Of a stretch of DNA of 64,000 nucleotides, positions 23,980 to 32,901 are shown in pieces. The notes below the pieces were generated by a model, which ran no database searches, was not told the DNA's origin, and saw only the letters and a program-made list of their open reading frames with translations. This stretch comes from Thalassobacillus_A hwangdonensis (GTDB lineage Bacteria; Bacillota; Bacilli; Bacillales; Halobacillaceae). The stretch spans positions 150,308 through 214,307 of the forward strand of contig NZ_JBHTKL010000002.1 of NCBI RefSeq assembly GCF_042675915.1. Direction: 5' to 3'. The translations under genes were made by a program, and so were the position numbers. Positions within the stretch are counted from its first letter, which is position 1. Each line of letters opens with the position of its first letter.

Positions 23980-25218
23980 TTACCTTCCTAAAAGTCCTAG
24001 CAGAAGGTGGTTTTTTATAACGACTTTATTCGAATCCAGCAATTTTTCCAGTAGGAGGTCATCCTGCTGAATCGGGGTGATGAAGACAGTACCGTCCCTG
24101 AATTCATCCCTTGGGTAGTCTGCCAGCCATTCTCCAACAGTAAGCCCATTTTGAACTTCGACGATGCCGTCAATTTCCAAGCCTGTTTCAATGGCGCGGT
24201 ACTCCATTTCACCAGTATCTGTCATCACCCAGGCGAAAAGGTTGTCTTCTGTCAGCAAAACATCGTCGAACGCAGCTGTCGCATTTTCCGCTTTGTCTGT
24301 AATGACATCGAGGTCAGCATGATAACCCGGCAGGATCTTGTCTTCCTCACCTGAAGTCGCCACAGTGAACGGATAGTGACTTGCTTGGTTTACGCTCGCC
24401 TGATCAGGGAAATCCCGGATGGAATCCAATGCCCCTGTAAACGTTTGGTCGATGTCGTCCACTGTGTACTCGACTTCCATATCCGGTTCTACTTCTTTTC
24501 TTTCTGCTTCGGAAAATTCTCCTTCTATATGAAGGGTAGTCGTTTTCATTGTTATTAGAGGTGAAGAAAGGTCTTGAGAAACCTCTGTCACAACACCTGA
24601 GTAGGGACTTTCCACAGTGATGAGCTGACCTTCTTCTTCCAATGTCGTCAACTGTGTTTCCACCATCTCGAGCATTGCTTCTTTTTGAGCAAGCTCCATC
24701 TCTTTCTCAGCAATTTGTTCCTGCTGGGAAAATTCCGTTTCAACATAAGATGGAGGGTCATTTTGTTCTTCGTCCTCGTCATCGAAATTAAGAATTGGAC
24801 TAGGAATCCTGAAGCGCTCGATTTCAGTAAGATAGGATTGGATAGCGGTGATCTCGCTTTCATACCGTTCTGCCTGAGCCTCTAAATCAGCTACTTCCTT
24901 TTCATAGTTGGTCACTTCATAGGTGTAGAGAGGATCTCCTTCATTTACAGTGGCACCTTCCTCAACAAGAAACTGTTGGAAGGCGCCGATGTCATCATCG
25001 AAGTAGACGACATTGGATTCTGTTGACGCAAAAACGCCATTTGTATGTAATCGTTCGTACAGATCAAAGGTAAAGGCTTCTGTCCATTCCTTGACATAGG
25101 AATTGCGGTCGACCTTAGAATCCTGATCGAAGAAGATCAGCAGTCCGTTCATCGTTACAAAAACAATGACAGCCACACCTATGATTCTTTGGATATACTT
25201 TTTCTTCCTCTTCTTCAT
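23980..25218 (-). CDS. HlyD/YknX-like membrane fusion (adaptor) protein
   Basis: 412 aa. A basic N-terminus (MKKRKKKYIQR) leads into one membrane anchor (IIGVAVIVFVTMNGLLIFF). A lipoyl-like half (VEEGATVNEGDPLYTYEV), a long coiled coil of about 100 residues, and the second half (VESPYSGVVTEVSQDL) follow. Such adaptors join an efflux pump in the membrane. The next gene upstream is a small membrane protein resembling YknW, as in the B. subtilis yknWXYZ system, but no ABC transporter genes (YknYZ) are present here, so the partner must be elsewhere or different. Confidence 0.8.
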   Translation of the reverse strand: MKKRKKKYIQRIIGVAVIVFVTMNGLLIFFDQDSKVDRNSYVKEWTEAFTFDLYERLHTNGVFASTESNVVYFDDDIGAFQQFLVEEGATVNEGDPLYTYEVTNYEKEVADLEAQAERYESEITAIQSYLTEIERFRIPSPILNFDDEDEEQNDPPSYVETEFSQQEQIAEKEMELAQKEAMLEMVETQLTTLEEEGQLITVESPYSGVVTEVSQDLSSPLITMKTTTLHIEGEFSEAERKEVEPDMEVEYTVDDIDQTFTGALDSIRDFPDQASVNQASHYPFTVATSGEEDKILPGYHADLDVITDKAENATAAFDDVLLTEDNLFAWVMTDTGEMEYRAIETGLEIDGIVEVQNGLTVGEWLADYPRDEFRDGTVFITPIQQDDLLLEKLLDSNKVVIKNHLLLGLLGR

Positions 25219-25292
25219 CCCAATCCCCCTTTCTTATGACTAGTGTTAATTAAGTTACGGATTTAGTTTTCTGTTTCATTGTTTAATAACAA

Positions 25293-25961
25293 CTAAAGGA
25301 TGGAAATCAGGAATGAGTCATAGTGAGCTAGTAGGGAAGCTCCTGACCATAGGATGATGTGCCAAATGATGACTTGGAAAATGACCCAGCCTCGTTTTGT
25401 CGATGTCAGATAGGTGACGCATTTCACCTGATACCAGATAATCCATAGCTGGAAAATGGAACAGGCTCCAAAGAAATAGATGACCCAATCCAATTCAGTG
25501 AAATAGGACGCCAGGACCCCGAAAGAAAAAGGGGATACGTACCAGTCAAGTCCAGCATAGACCATAAAGGGAATCCAGGTAAGTCGTTCCACTAACATGA
25601 CTAGTAACACGTTCATTTGAATAATGATCAGCTTTTTATAAGAGACGGTATTGAAAAGCCAGAAAAAGAATGGTGTCACTAACAGAAGAAAGAGTGCGAA
25701 CAGGACGGCATAGATTACACGCCCAAGCAGAAACCATACTTTTCGAAGCTCGTACTCGATCCTTGTGTACTCCGTCGCATTTGCTGACAATGGATCAGTA
25801 CCTAGACCAATCCAGCTAGTAGCTATGTATGTTAATGTGGTTAAAAACAAAAGTAGGAAAAAGAGATTGTAAAAGTTATAGATTCTTTCCGCACGATGCA
25901 GCTTGAAGAGGTGATCGTCACGATGGAAGAATAACTTGAATGGATTGATGAAATACGACAT
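25293..25961 (-). CDS. Yip1/YknW-like integral membrane protein
   Basis: 222 aa with five hydrophobic helices after a short N-terminal segment (INPFKLFFHRDDHLFKLHR). Length, topology and position before a YknX-like adaptor suggest the Yip1/YknW family, but sequence identity is not obvious to me. An AGGTGG site precedes the ATG. It is separated from the adaptor by 74 bases with no terminator, so the two are probably cotranscribed. Confidence 0.6.
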   Translation of the reverse strand: MSYFINPFKLFFHRDDHLFKLHRAERIYNFYNLFFLLLFLTTLTYIATSWIGLGTDPLSANATEYTRIEYELRKVWFLLGRVIYAVLFALFLLLVTPFFFWLFNTVSYKKLIIIQMNVLLVMLVERLTWIPFMVYAGLDWYVSPFSFGVLASYFTELDWVIYFFGACSIFQLWIIWYQVKCVTYLTSTKRGWVIFQVIIWHIILWSGASLLAHYDSFLISIL

Positions 25962-26140
25962 GGCCAGCCACCTTTTTAGTTTCGATGTATCAATTTTAAC
26001 CGAAAAAGGTAAACTTTTCTAGAATATACCAACATCGTGTCAGACAATGGGTAAAAGGGTGTGAGGCATTGGGTATATGGTAGTGAATTCAAATCATATT
26101 GTTTAAAAGTAGGACAGCCGTGGAAAAAGATAAATAAATA

Positions 26141-26170
26141 GAAAAAGACGTTGCAGTTGCAACGCCTTTT
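26141..26170 (-). terminator. Terminator of the LysM-NlpC gene
   Basis: CGTTGC (26149-26154) pairs with GCAACG (26159-26164). A-rich and T-rich flanks make it usable from both sides. Confidence 0.7.
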
Positions 26171-26185
26171 GCATGTGATAGGTAA

Positions 26186-27253
26186 TTAGAATGATTTAGC
26201 GCCAAGGTAGCGGCTGGACCAGTAACTGATGTTCATGTCACTGATTTCTACGCCACGGCTGGATCCTGCATGGATGAACTTGTTGTTTCCAAGGTAGATG
26301 CCTGCGTGGGATGGACCAGCTTTATAAGTTTCAAAGAATACTAGGTCTCCTACAGATGGTGAGCTTACAGAGGAACCTGCATTATAGATGCCTGCAACCG
26401 TTCTTGGAATGCTGATTCCCTGTTGAGCAAATACATATTGTAAGTAACCACTGCAATCAAATCCGCTTGGGGAAGTTCCAGCCCAAACATATGGTACGCC
26501 GATATAGGATTTAGCAGTTGAGACCAATCCAGAGTTATTCGCTTCGGATTTAGTTGTGGAAGCGTGTGTCGGTTTGCTGGAATCATCATTGCTTGCAACC
26601 GCGTCTCCCTTAAGCGTTAGCGTTTGGCCCACATAGATGATATGGCTGCTGATGTTGTTCCATGATTTCAATGATGCGACGCTTACATTGTATCTGCTTC
26701 CGATTCCGGATAGTGTATCGCCACGTTTAACAGTATAGGAAGTAGTAGATTGATTGGATGAAGTAGTAGATTCAGATTTCGTTGTTGTTGAGCTGCCAGT
26801 AGTAGAGTTAGAGTTGGAAGTAGTGGCAAGTTTAAGTTTTTGACCTACATAGATGATATCGCCAGACAGGTTGTTAAGACTCTTGATGTCGCTGATGCTG
26901 ACATCATAATCTCTGCTGATTTCCCAAAGTGTGTCACCCGATTTTACTGTATGATAGCTGACACTTGCTGACGTTTTATTTGATGATGAATCAGATGAAG
27001 CAGTCGTATTGGAACTTGATGAACTGGATCCTTCTGAAACTTTCAATGACTGACCTGGATAAATGATATCAGAAGAAAGACCATTCAATTGTTTGATTTT
27101 ATAAACAGAAACGCCATACTTTTGAGAGAAATCCCACAACGTATCTCCGCTTTTCACATTGACACTTTCTGCATTTGCAACACCCGCACCGATTGTCAAA
27201 GCACCCACAAAACTAGTCGTAACAATTGCCTTCTTCAGAAAGTTGTTTTTCAT
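26186..27253 (-). CDS. lytE: LytE-like D,L-endopeptidase: three LysM repeats and NlpC/P60
   Basis: 355 aa secreted cell-wall hydrolase. Signal peptide 1-28 (cleavage after GVANA). LysM repeats lie at about 30-73, 99-142 and 172-215, separated by Ser/Thr-rich linkers. The NlpC/P60 catalytic domain fills 242-355 with Cys267 (FDCSGY), His316 (SHAGIY) and His328 (FIHAG). It should cleave the D-Glu-(m)DAP bond of peptidoglycan stem peptides during growth. In B. subtilis LytE and CwlO are jointly essential and WalR-controlled. A matching WalR box lies upstream here, supporting orthology in role. The symbol is given by architecture. Confidence 0.88.
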   Translation of the reverse strand: MKNNFLKKAIVTTSFVGALTIGAGVANAESVNVKSGDTLWDFSQKYGVSVYKIKQLNGLSSDIIYPGQSLKVSEGSSSSSSNTTASSDSSSNKTSASVSYHTVKSGDTLWEISRDYDVSISDIKSLNNLSGDIIYVGQKLKLATTSNSNSTTGSSTTTKSESTTSSNQSTTSYTVKRGDTLSGIGSRYNVSVASLKSWNNISSHIIYVGQTLTLKGDAVASNDDSSKPTHASTTKSEANNSGLVSTAKSYIGVPYVWAGTSPSGFDCSGYLQYVFAQQGISIPRTVAGIYNAGSSVSSPSVGDLVFFETYKAGPSHAGIYLGNNKFIHAGSSRGVEISDMNISYWSSRYLGAKSF

Positions 27254-27337
27254 TATGTACCTCCAAAATATATTATGTTTGTAATTTATTAGTAAAAATC
27301 TAATTCCTATACTATCACAGAACAGTAGGGGTATAAC

Positions 27338-27354
27338 ATTACAAGTCCATTACA
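27338..27354 (-). promoter_or_regulatory. WalR (YycF) box upstream of the lytE-like gene
   Basis: On the minus strand TGTAAT-N5-TGTAAT, a full match to the WalR consensus TGTWAH-N5-TGTWAH. It lies about 85-100 bases before the start codon, just upstream of a possible -10 near 27308-27313, a position suited to activation. Confidence 0.75.
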
Positions 27355-27359
27355 AAAAC

Positions 27360-27630
27360 GTAACAACCCCCAGTAAATTTTTTAATATATTTTAGGGTTG
27401 TGCCAGGTGGGTTTATTAATAATGGGTAGAAACCTCTTTCTGATCACCAGGCATTAATGCTTGAATGGCAAGGGTTCATTAGACATTTTTCGCTATGGAG
27501 CAACATAAAAGTTCTGTTTCTCTGATTTTTCTGCGTCACGATTCGGGGATGTATCCCTGTACATAATGTGTAATTTTACATATGTATTTCAATTTCAATT
27601 CATTTGAAGGTGAAGAATACTATTGTTAAA
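27360..27630. other. Intergenic stretch with no recognised gene
   Basis: AT-rich spacer between the lytE-like promoter region and the terminator of the MATE gene. I see no open reading frame with a ribosome binding site, no tRNA-like fold and no member of the repeat families. Confidence 0.6.
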
Positions 27631-27633
27631 TAA

Positions 27634-27669
27634 AGAAAGACCTGACCGGAATTCCGATCAGGTCTTTCT
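27634..27669 (-). terminator. Terminator of the MATE gene
   Basis: A 12-bp perfect stem AGAAAGACCTGA (27634-27645) with 27658-27669. TTTATTT follows on the minus strand. Confidence 0.88.
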
Positions 27670-27687
27670 GATATTGAGGATTTCAAA

Positions 27688-29076
27688 TCAGGAACTCGGA
27701 GCAGTAGAATAATTCGTACTTCCCGATCCTCCGTCTGAACTTTTGAAGAACAACTGACGATCTTTATATAGGAATACCATTGAAAGTGTGAAGGCAAGGA
27801 CATCCGACAATGGGAAAGCGAGCCATACCCCAGTCACCCCGAAGAAATGAGGGAGCACGAGCACTAACGGTATCAGAAACAGTACCTGCCTTGCCATTGA
27901 TAGAATGAATGCGGGTCTTGCCTTTCCTAATGCCTGATAGAGACCACCGCTGACGACCTGTGCGCCGATAAGGATGGCCATCGCAAACATGATTCGCATC
28001 GCATGGGCACCGGCATCGATCGTTTGCTGGTCACCGGTGAAGATCATCATCAGCACTTCCGGCAACGCCATCATGATGACGAAAATTCCGGCAGACATGA
28101 TCGTGACTACTTTCATTCCGAGTACAATCGTGTCACGCAACCGCCCGTAGTTTTTGGCTCCGTAGTTGAAACCGATGATTGGCTGCATCCCCTGCAGGAC
28201 GCCGATCATCGGCATGATCGTGAACATCGTCAGTTTCTGGACGATTCCGAACACCCCTACCTCGAATTCTCCACCGAAACGGATGAGCATCGAGTTGATA
28301 GCAATCATCATGGCGCTTCCGGCTACTTGACGGACAAAAGCGGGCATGCCGATGATCAATGTCTCTTTAATGACAAGCCATTGAGGTTTCAGAGCTTTTA
28401 GGTGCAGGTTCAGTGAACTTTTGCCGCCTAGGAAATAGACAAGTACCATGACGGAACCGATTGCCTGGGCGATGACGGTTGCAAGCGCAGCTCCTTGGAC
28501 GCCCATATCCAATCCGAAGATGAAGATGGCATCCAGGAAAATATTCAGGATGGCCGGAACCACCATAGTAATCATGGCGACCTTGGAATTTCCTTCAGAA
28601 CGGATGATGTTGTTCGTTGAAAATGCAAACGTAAAGAATATAGAACCTACTAAGATTGGGAAAATGTAATCTGAAGCGTAGGGCAGGATTTCATCACTGG
28701 CACCGAACAGCTTCAACATCGGGTCCATAAAGGTGAATGCACTGATCAACCCGAAGAAGCTGACCGCCACAATCATGAAAATGACATTTCCGAATACTTG
28801 GTTGGCTTCTTCCTGACGATCTTCACCAAGCCTACGCGAAATGACGGAAGCACCCCCGATACCTACAGCAGCGGACACTGCCATCATGATCATCATTGCT
28901 GGAAAAGCGATGCTGACACCTGCTACACCGAGAATCCCTACACCTCTTGCAATGAAAAGTGTATCGATAACGTTGTATAACGCCATGACGAACATGCCGA
29001 TCATTGCAGGTACGGATAGGTTACGCAGTAATTTTGGAATTGGTTGTGTACCTAGTCGTTGACTCTGTTCATTCAT
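27688..29076 (-). CDS. MATE family multidrug efflux transporter (MepA-like)
   Basis: 462 aa with twelve predicted helices in two halves. MATE features are LLRNLSVPAMIGMFVMALYNVIDTLFIARGVG near 15-45, VGIGGASVISRRLGE near 70 and MGVLQGMQPIIGFNYGAKN-like sequence near 265. It should export cationic drugs or metabolites by Na+ or H+ antiport. GGGGAGGG lies seven bases before the ATG, which overlaps the stop of the MarR gene (ATGA), so the pair forms a mepR-mepA-like operon. Confidence 0.9.
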   Translation of the reverse strand: MNEQSQRLGTQPIPKLLRNLSVPAMIGMFVMALYNVIDTLFIARGVGILGVAGVSIAFPAMMIMMAVSAAVGIGGASVISRRLGEDRQEEANQVFGNVIFMIVAVSFFGLISAFTFMDPMLKLFGASDEILPYASDYIFPILVGSIFFTFAFSTNNIIRSEGNSKVAMITMVVPAILNIFLDAIFIFGLDMGVQGAALATVIAQAIGSVMVLVYFLGGKSSLNLHLKALKPQWLVIKETLIIGMPAFVRQVAGSAMMIAINSMLIRFGGEFEVGVFGIVQKLTMFTIMPMIGVLQGMQPIIGFNYGAKNYGRLRDTIVLGMKVVTIMSAGIFVIMMALPEVLMMIFTGDQQTIDAGAHAMRIMFAMAILIGAQVVSGGLYQALGKARPAFILSMARQVLFLIPLVLVLPHFFGVTGVWLAFPLSDVLAFTLSMVFLYKDRQLFFKSSDGGSGSTNYSTAPSS

Positions 29077-29525
29077 TGTTGTTCCCTCCCCGCTGTTACT
29101 GGCTGGATATTAGCTTTCATTTTGTGCAGCCAGCGCATAATCGTTGCTCTTTCCGACTCCGAAAAGCCTTCACTCACCATGTTCTCGATTTCCAGAATCG
29201 TATTCCAAACGAGGTTATCCAACTGCTTCCCTTTGTCACTTATATCGATCACTTTCGTGCGTTTATCTTCAGCACTGGATGTTTTCGTAATCAGTTCTTT
29301 CTTTAATAAAGAATCCAGAATTCCGTTTATGGAGGATGCTTTGATATAGAGTCTTTGCTGAAGCTCGGACTGTGTTTGGGCCCCGCAGTCGGAAAGGAAA
29401 TAAAGGACTTTGGCCTGTGCAGTCGTCAAGCCGAACTCAGAAAGCTTTTCGTTATATATATTTTTAATCAAGTGCGAAATGATATTGATATTGTACCCTA
29501 AGTGATGGTCGATCTCTCTTTTCAT
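29073..29525 (-). CDS. MarR family regulator of the MATE operon
   Basis: 150 aa winged-helix protein: LTTAQAKVLYFLSDCG near 33-48, recognition region QQRLYIKASSINGILDSLLKKELI near 56-79, and the wing SSAEDKRTKVIDIS near 83-96. Its only neighbour in the transcript is the MATE transporter, so ligand-relieved repression of efflux is the likely role. A dyad overlaps its own ribosome binding site. Confidence 0.9.
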   Translation of the reverse strand: MKREIDHHLGYNINIISHLIKNIYNEKLSEFGLTTAQAKVLYFLSDCGAQTQSELQQRLYIKASSINGILDSLLKKELITKTSSAEDKRTKVIDISDKGKQLDNLVWNTILEIENMVSEGFSESERATIMRWLHKMKANIQPVTAGREQQ

Positions 29526-29526
29526 A

Positions 29527-29548
29527 TTTACTTAGCCTCCTAACTAAA
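29527..29548 (-). promoter_or_regulatory. Dyad over the marR ribosome binding site
   Basis: TTTACTTAG (29527-29535) and CTAACTAAA (29540-29548) are inverted with one mismatch and surround the AGGAGG site. A 22-bp imperfect palindrome next to a marR start is a plausible operator. Confidence 0.45.
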
Positions 29549-29601
29549 TCAGTATAAACCATTCTACGTGTCAGGTAAATCGATAATGCTCGATGTGGAA
29601 T

Positions 29602-29628
29602 GTTTATTGGAAAGTTGCTGTAGGGTAG
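29602..29628 (+). promoter_or_regulatory. Possible sigma-B promoter before the DUF4396 gene
   Basis: GTTTAT (29602-29607), 15-base spacer, GGGTAG (29623-29628), against consensus GTTTAA-N12-15-GGGTAT. About 21 bases upstream of the ATG. Confidence 0.35.
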
Positions 29629-29649
29629 AGAATCATAGAGGTGAGAGTA

Positions 29650-30312
29650 ATGGAAACTTTAAGAGTGGCAGCTTATATAGCTTTAGGAATTGGCCTTATT
29701 TCTTCATTAATCATAGTGATAGACATTAGAAAACATCCGCAAATGATGAAAATCATGAACATCGTATGGCCGATCAATGGGTGGTTTCTTGGTCCGTTCG
29801 CTCTCTGGACTTACTTCAAGTGGGGAAAACTGAAGGCGAAAGATAATGAAAAGGAAGATCAGCGTGGAGAATCTTCCAAAGTGTTCGTCTCCACCAGTCA
29901 CTGTTCAGCAGGATGTACATTAGGTGATGCGATCGGGGTTCCGATAGTGGCATTGACAGGAGTTACTGTTGCAGGCTCCGTTTTGTTTGCGCATTATGCA
30001 GTGGAATTCATTCTCGCTTACTTATTTGGTATCATTTTTCAATTTTTCGCGATCTATCCTATGAATAAAGAGGAAGGTCGATGGAATGCAATCAGAGAAT
30101 CGATCAAGGCGGATACATTATCCCTGATTGCATTTGAAGTAGGGATGTTCGGGTGGATGGCTATCGTACATGGGGTGTTATTTGCACAGCCGCCTAAACC
30201 GGATACAGCGACATACTGGTTCATGATGCAGATTGCGATGATTCTCGGATTCCTTACCAGCTATCCTGCAAATTGGTGGCTTGTGAGAAAAGGAATAAAA
30301 GAAGCGATGTAG
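29650..30312 (+). CDS. DUF4396 membrane protein
   Basis: About 220 aa, five or six hydrophobic helices, with the family signature SHCSAGCTLGDAIGVP near 82-97, a conserved His-Cys-Cys cluster suggestive of metal or copper binding. VWPINGWFLGPFALWTYFKWG near 38-58 is also typical. ATG 29650 is preferred over GTG 29641 because GAGGTGA then has normal spacing. Function is unknown. Confidence 0.8.
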   Translation: METLRVAAYIALGIGLISSLIIVIDIRKHPQMMKIMNIVWPINGWFLGPFALWTYFKWGKLKAKDNEKEDQRGESSKVFVSTSHCSAGCTLGDAIGVPIVALTGVTVAGSVLFAHYAVEFILAYLFGIIFQFFAIYPMNKEEGRWNAIRESIKADTLSLIAFEVGMFGWMAIVHGVLFAQPPKPDTATYWFMMQIAMILGFLTSYPANWWLVRKGIKEAM

Positions 30313-30324
30313 CGTGGTCGACTA

Positions 30325-30356
30325 AGTCATCCTCTATGGGGTGGCTTTAATTTTTT
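30325..30356 (+). terminator. Terminator of the DUF4396 gene
   Basis: AGTCATCC (30325-30332) pairs with GGGTGGCT (30338-30345) with G-T pairs, followed by TTAATTTTTT. Confidence 0.65.
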
Positions 30357-30432
30357 CGGGGGTTTTACCTGGAATAAGAATCCCGGAATAAGGGTAGAAG
30401 GATAAGAGGATGTTTGGAAGGGGGAAGACAGG

Positions 30433-31335
30433 ATGCCGCGTTATAACCGCGCGTTATTTTTATATAATGGAAATGCCGGCAGTGACAATTTGGAACAGAA
30501 ATTGTCCAAAACATTGCCGATTCTAGCACAGGAAATAAAAGAGCTTACCGTTGTGCAGACAAAAAGCATTGATGAAGCTAAAGAAGTCTGTCTTGAATAT
30601 GGAGAAGTAGTGGAACTGGTGCTAATTCTCGGTGGAGACGGAACATTGCATGCGTGCTGCAATACATTGGCTGAATTAGATAAGCGGCCGGTGATCGGTG
30701 TGTTACCAGGTGGTACAAGTAACGATTTCAGCCGTCTGCTCGGTATGCCACAGAACTTATCACAGGCTGCTTCTGCAATCATCAACGGAAGGGAAGCCCC
30801 TGTAGATGCAGGGAAAGTCAATGGAGGGTACTTTCTTAACTTCTGGGGAATCGGTCTCGTGACAGAGACCTCCTTGAATATAGATGAAAACCAGAAAAAC
30901 CGGCTTGGTGTACTCAGTTATTTCATCAGTGCACTTAAAACGATGAATCAGGCGACGCCATTCAATTTCCGCCTGGAGCTTGATGGAGAAGTAATGGAAG
31001 ACGAAGCGGTGATGGTGCTTGTGTTGAACGGTAAGTTCATTGGCACAAGACGAATCCCGATTGATTCCATTGATGCAGGGGATGGGCTGTTGGATATTAT
31101 GATCGTGAAGAATTCCAATCTGACGATGTTCAAGGAACTGCTGACCGCCAATCAGGCCTGGTCGGATGAAGACAGCTTCCAGGAACTCTGTCACAGGCGA
31201 GCTGAAAGGATCACGATTGAAGCTACTCCGAATCAGCAGTCGGACATGGATGGAGAATTGAAAGGGGAGACACCGACAACGATTGAAGTCGTGCCCAATC
31301 ATTTCACTTTCCTTTATGCAAATTCCGAAGAATGA
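30433..31335 (+). CDS. Diacylglycerol kinase-family lipid kinase (YegS/BmrU-like)
   Basis: 300 aa. The DAGK catalytic motif is LILGGDGTLH near 63-72, with the substrate-loop motif VLPGGTSNDFSRLL near 90-103 and the C-terminal DAGDGLLDIMIVK near 215. Such soluble enzymes phosphorylate diacylglycerol or related lipids with ATP. An AAGGGGG site precedes the ATG. The true substrate, DAG or another lipid, is open. Confidence 0.85.
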   Translation: MPRYNRALFLYNGNAGSDNLEQKLSKTLPILAQEIKELTVVQTKSIDEAKEVCLEYGEVVELVLILGGDGTLHACCNTLAELDKRPVIGVLPGGTSNDFSRLLGMPQNLSQAASAIINGREAPVDAGKVNGGYFLNFWGIGLVTETSLNIDENQKNRLGVLSYFISALKTMNQATPFNFRLELDGEVMEDEAVMVLVLNGKFIGTRRIPIDSIDAGDGLLDIMIVKNSNLTMFKELLTANQAWSDEDSFQELCHRRAERITIEATPNQQSDMDGELKGETPTTIEVVPNHFTFLYANSEE

Positions 31336-31374
31336 ATACGCATGTCTAAATTCGGTACATACACGAGACATGCA

Positions 31375-31404
31375 AAAGGAGCTTTCACAGATGAAAGCTC
31401 CTTT
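31375..31404. terminator. Terminator between convergent genes
   Basis: A 13-bp perfect stem AAAGGAGCTTTCA (31375-31387) with 31392-31404. The T-tract is better on the minus strand (TTTTGC), so it mainly serves the methyltransferase gene. Confidence 0.8.
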
Positions 31405-32015
31405 CACTTTATACAGACGGCTATTCCAAGGGGGTAGTTTACTTTATCCCGTGGAGGCTCAATCAAAACTCCTTTTTGATAAAAAAAGTTCGTTTCACTG
31501 TAATTGGTAAATAAGTCACGGAATTCCTGTGGAGTGATCTGGTGAACATGAAAAGGTGACCCGCACGATTGACCTCTCCCCTCGCCGAAAGGTGTGGAGA
31601 CGATCAACGTGCCACCCGGCTTCAACAGTGCATGATAGTTAGCAAGCAATTGCTCTTCGTCCTCAATATGCTCATAGGTTTCAAAGCTCGTAATCACATC
31701 GAAGGTTCCGAGTTCTGCTGGAAAGTCCGGATCAACTGCATTCATCACTTTGAACGTTGATAATGGATGGTAATACGTTCCCTTGGCATATGTAATGATT
31801 TCCGTATCAATATCGATTCCAACCACTTCATCGACGACGGACTTGTTTTCCTTCGCCATCATATGCGTTCCGTAACCAGATCCGCAGGAAAGATCAAGTA
31901 CTCGTCCTTTCACGTATGGTAATGCAAACTGGTAGCGTGCCATATGCTCAAGAAGCAATTTGTTCGAGCTTTTCATGAACTCAGGAATGACGCGCTCTCC
32001 TGTATCTTCAATCAC
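31404..32015 (-). CDS. Class I SAM-dependent methyltransferase
   Basis: 203 aa. Motif I is VLDLSCGSGYGTHMM near 38-52, motif II GIDIDTEIITYAKGTY near 65-80, then FDVITSFETYEHIED near 104-118 and LKPGGTLIVSTPFGEG near 128-143. Substrate unknown. The start is GTG 32015, with GGTGA about eight bases upstream; no better ATG is available near the N-terminal conserved region. Confidence 0.85.
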   Translation of the reverse strand: MIEDTGERVIPEFMKSSNKLLLEHMARYQFALPYVKGRVLDLSCGSGYGTHMMAKENKSVVDEVVGIDIDTEIITYAKGTYYHPLSTFKVMNAVDPDFPAELGTFDVITSFETYEHIEDEEQLLANYHALLKPGGTLIVSTPFGEGRGQSCGSPFHVHQITPQEFRDLFTNYSETNFFYQKGVLIEPPRDKVNYPLGIAVCIK

Positions 32016-32166
32016 TTCGTTTCACCGCTTCCCTTATGGTAAGATAAGTATATGAACATTATGACATAAAAGCTGGTCAGAACAAATGGACTACTCTGAT
32101 TGACAAGGTAGTGGGCGGGTTTTTATAATCGGTTTAATTTGAAGTGCAACAGAGAGGACGTAAAGT

Positions 32167-32631
32167 ATGGAAGATAAAGAATTATATCAAAAAAAGAAGA
32201 ATGACCCTTCTCTGAAGCTGTTCGTCGTTTTAATGAAAGCGGAGCGCGCAGTCGAAGAACTGGTGAAAAAGGATATTCAGCAGCACGGTCTTAATCCGAC
32301 TGACTTTGGAGTGCTTGAATTGCTTTATCACCGTGGAGATCAACCGCTCCAGAAAATCGGTGAAAAGATCCTGCTGGCAAGCGGCAGTATCACCTATGTT
32401 GTGGACAAGCTCGAAAAGAAAGGGTTGCTTGAACGTAAGCCTTGTCCTGCAGATCGCAGAATTACGTATGCTGGGATTACAGAAGCGGGAGAGAAGTTGC
32501 TGAATGAAATCTTTCCGGATCATTGGAAAAAAATCGAAGAAATCACTGCCGGTTTGACCGATGAAGAGAAAGAACAGGCGATTCATTTGCTGAAAAAACT
32601 TGGTCAGTATGCCGACTCGATGAAAGGCTAG
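32167..32631 (+). CDS. MarR family regulator (MhqR-like)
   Basis: 154 aa. The winged helix is readable from LNPTDFGVLELLYHRG near 41, with recognition helix LLASGSITYVVDKLEKKGLLERK near 68-90 and wing PADRRITYAGITEAG. The N-terminal LKLFVVLMKAERAVEELV resembles B. subtilis MhqR, a quinone/electrophile sensor. Only one Cys (in KPCPADRR) is present. It lies upstream of, and parallel to, the ABC-F leader; whether it controls it is unknown. Confidence 0.85.
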   Translation: MEDKELYQKKKNDPSLKLFVVLMKAERAVEELVKKDIQQHGLNPTDFGVLELLYHRGDQPLQKIGEKILLASGSITYVVDKLEKKGLLERKPCPADRRITYAGITEAGEKLLNEIFPDHWKKIEEITAGLTDEEKEQAIHLLKKLGQYADSMKG

Positions 32632-32698
32632 GAATTTTCAGAAAGATAGGGTATGATATAGTCAGCATTCATTACTAAAGACAAAGGAGGGTACGAAG

Positions 32699-32806
32699 AT
32701 GCTATTTAATACGTGCGACAATGATCGTCATCTGCTTCATATTAATCGCGCGATTATTCATGATTTAACTGCGGATGGGAGAAGTCTGTCCTTTTTTAAC
32801 AGTTAA
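32699..32806 (+). CDS. 35-aa leader peptide of the ABC-F attenuator
   Basis: A short frame, MLFNTCDNDRHLLHINRA... ending SFFNS, with a strong AAAGGAGGG site nine bases before the ATG. It is followed 45 bases later by a terminator hairpin that ends just before the ABC-F ribosome binding site. This leader-hairpin-gene order is the layout of ribosome-mediated attenuation found before antibiotic-resistance ABC-F genes. The peptide itself probably has no separate function. No homologue is recalled. Confidence 0.65.
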   Translation: MLFNTCDNDRHLLHINRAIIHDLTADGRSLSFFNS

Positions 32807-32851
32807 ATAATGAAAATAGCGTCTCGTATCTGATTAAATATTATGTATGAA

Positions 32852-32885
32852 AAGTCAGAGGTACAGGAGACCTCTGGCTTTTTTT
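32852..32885 (+). terminator. Attenuator hairpin before the ABC-F gene
   Basis: AAGTCAGAGGT (32852-32862) pairs with ACCTCTGGCTT (32870-32880) with one G-T pair, then T5 or more. It ends six bases before AGGAGG of the ABC-F gene, so termination here would prevent its expression. ATCTGATT (32829-32836) could pair with the left arm as an antiterminator (weak). Confidence 0.85.
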
Positions 32886-32901
32886 GTCTTTAGGAGGAAA
32901 A

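Noticed and set aside
30760..31407. 215-codon open frame antisense to the lipid kinase gene
   Set aside because: Shadow of a gene with clear GGDGT kinase motifs; no ribosome binding site.
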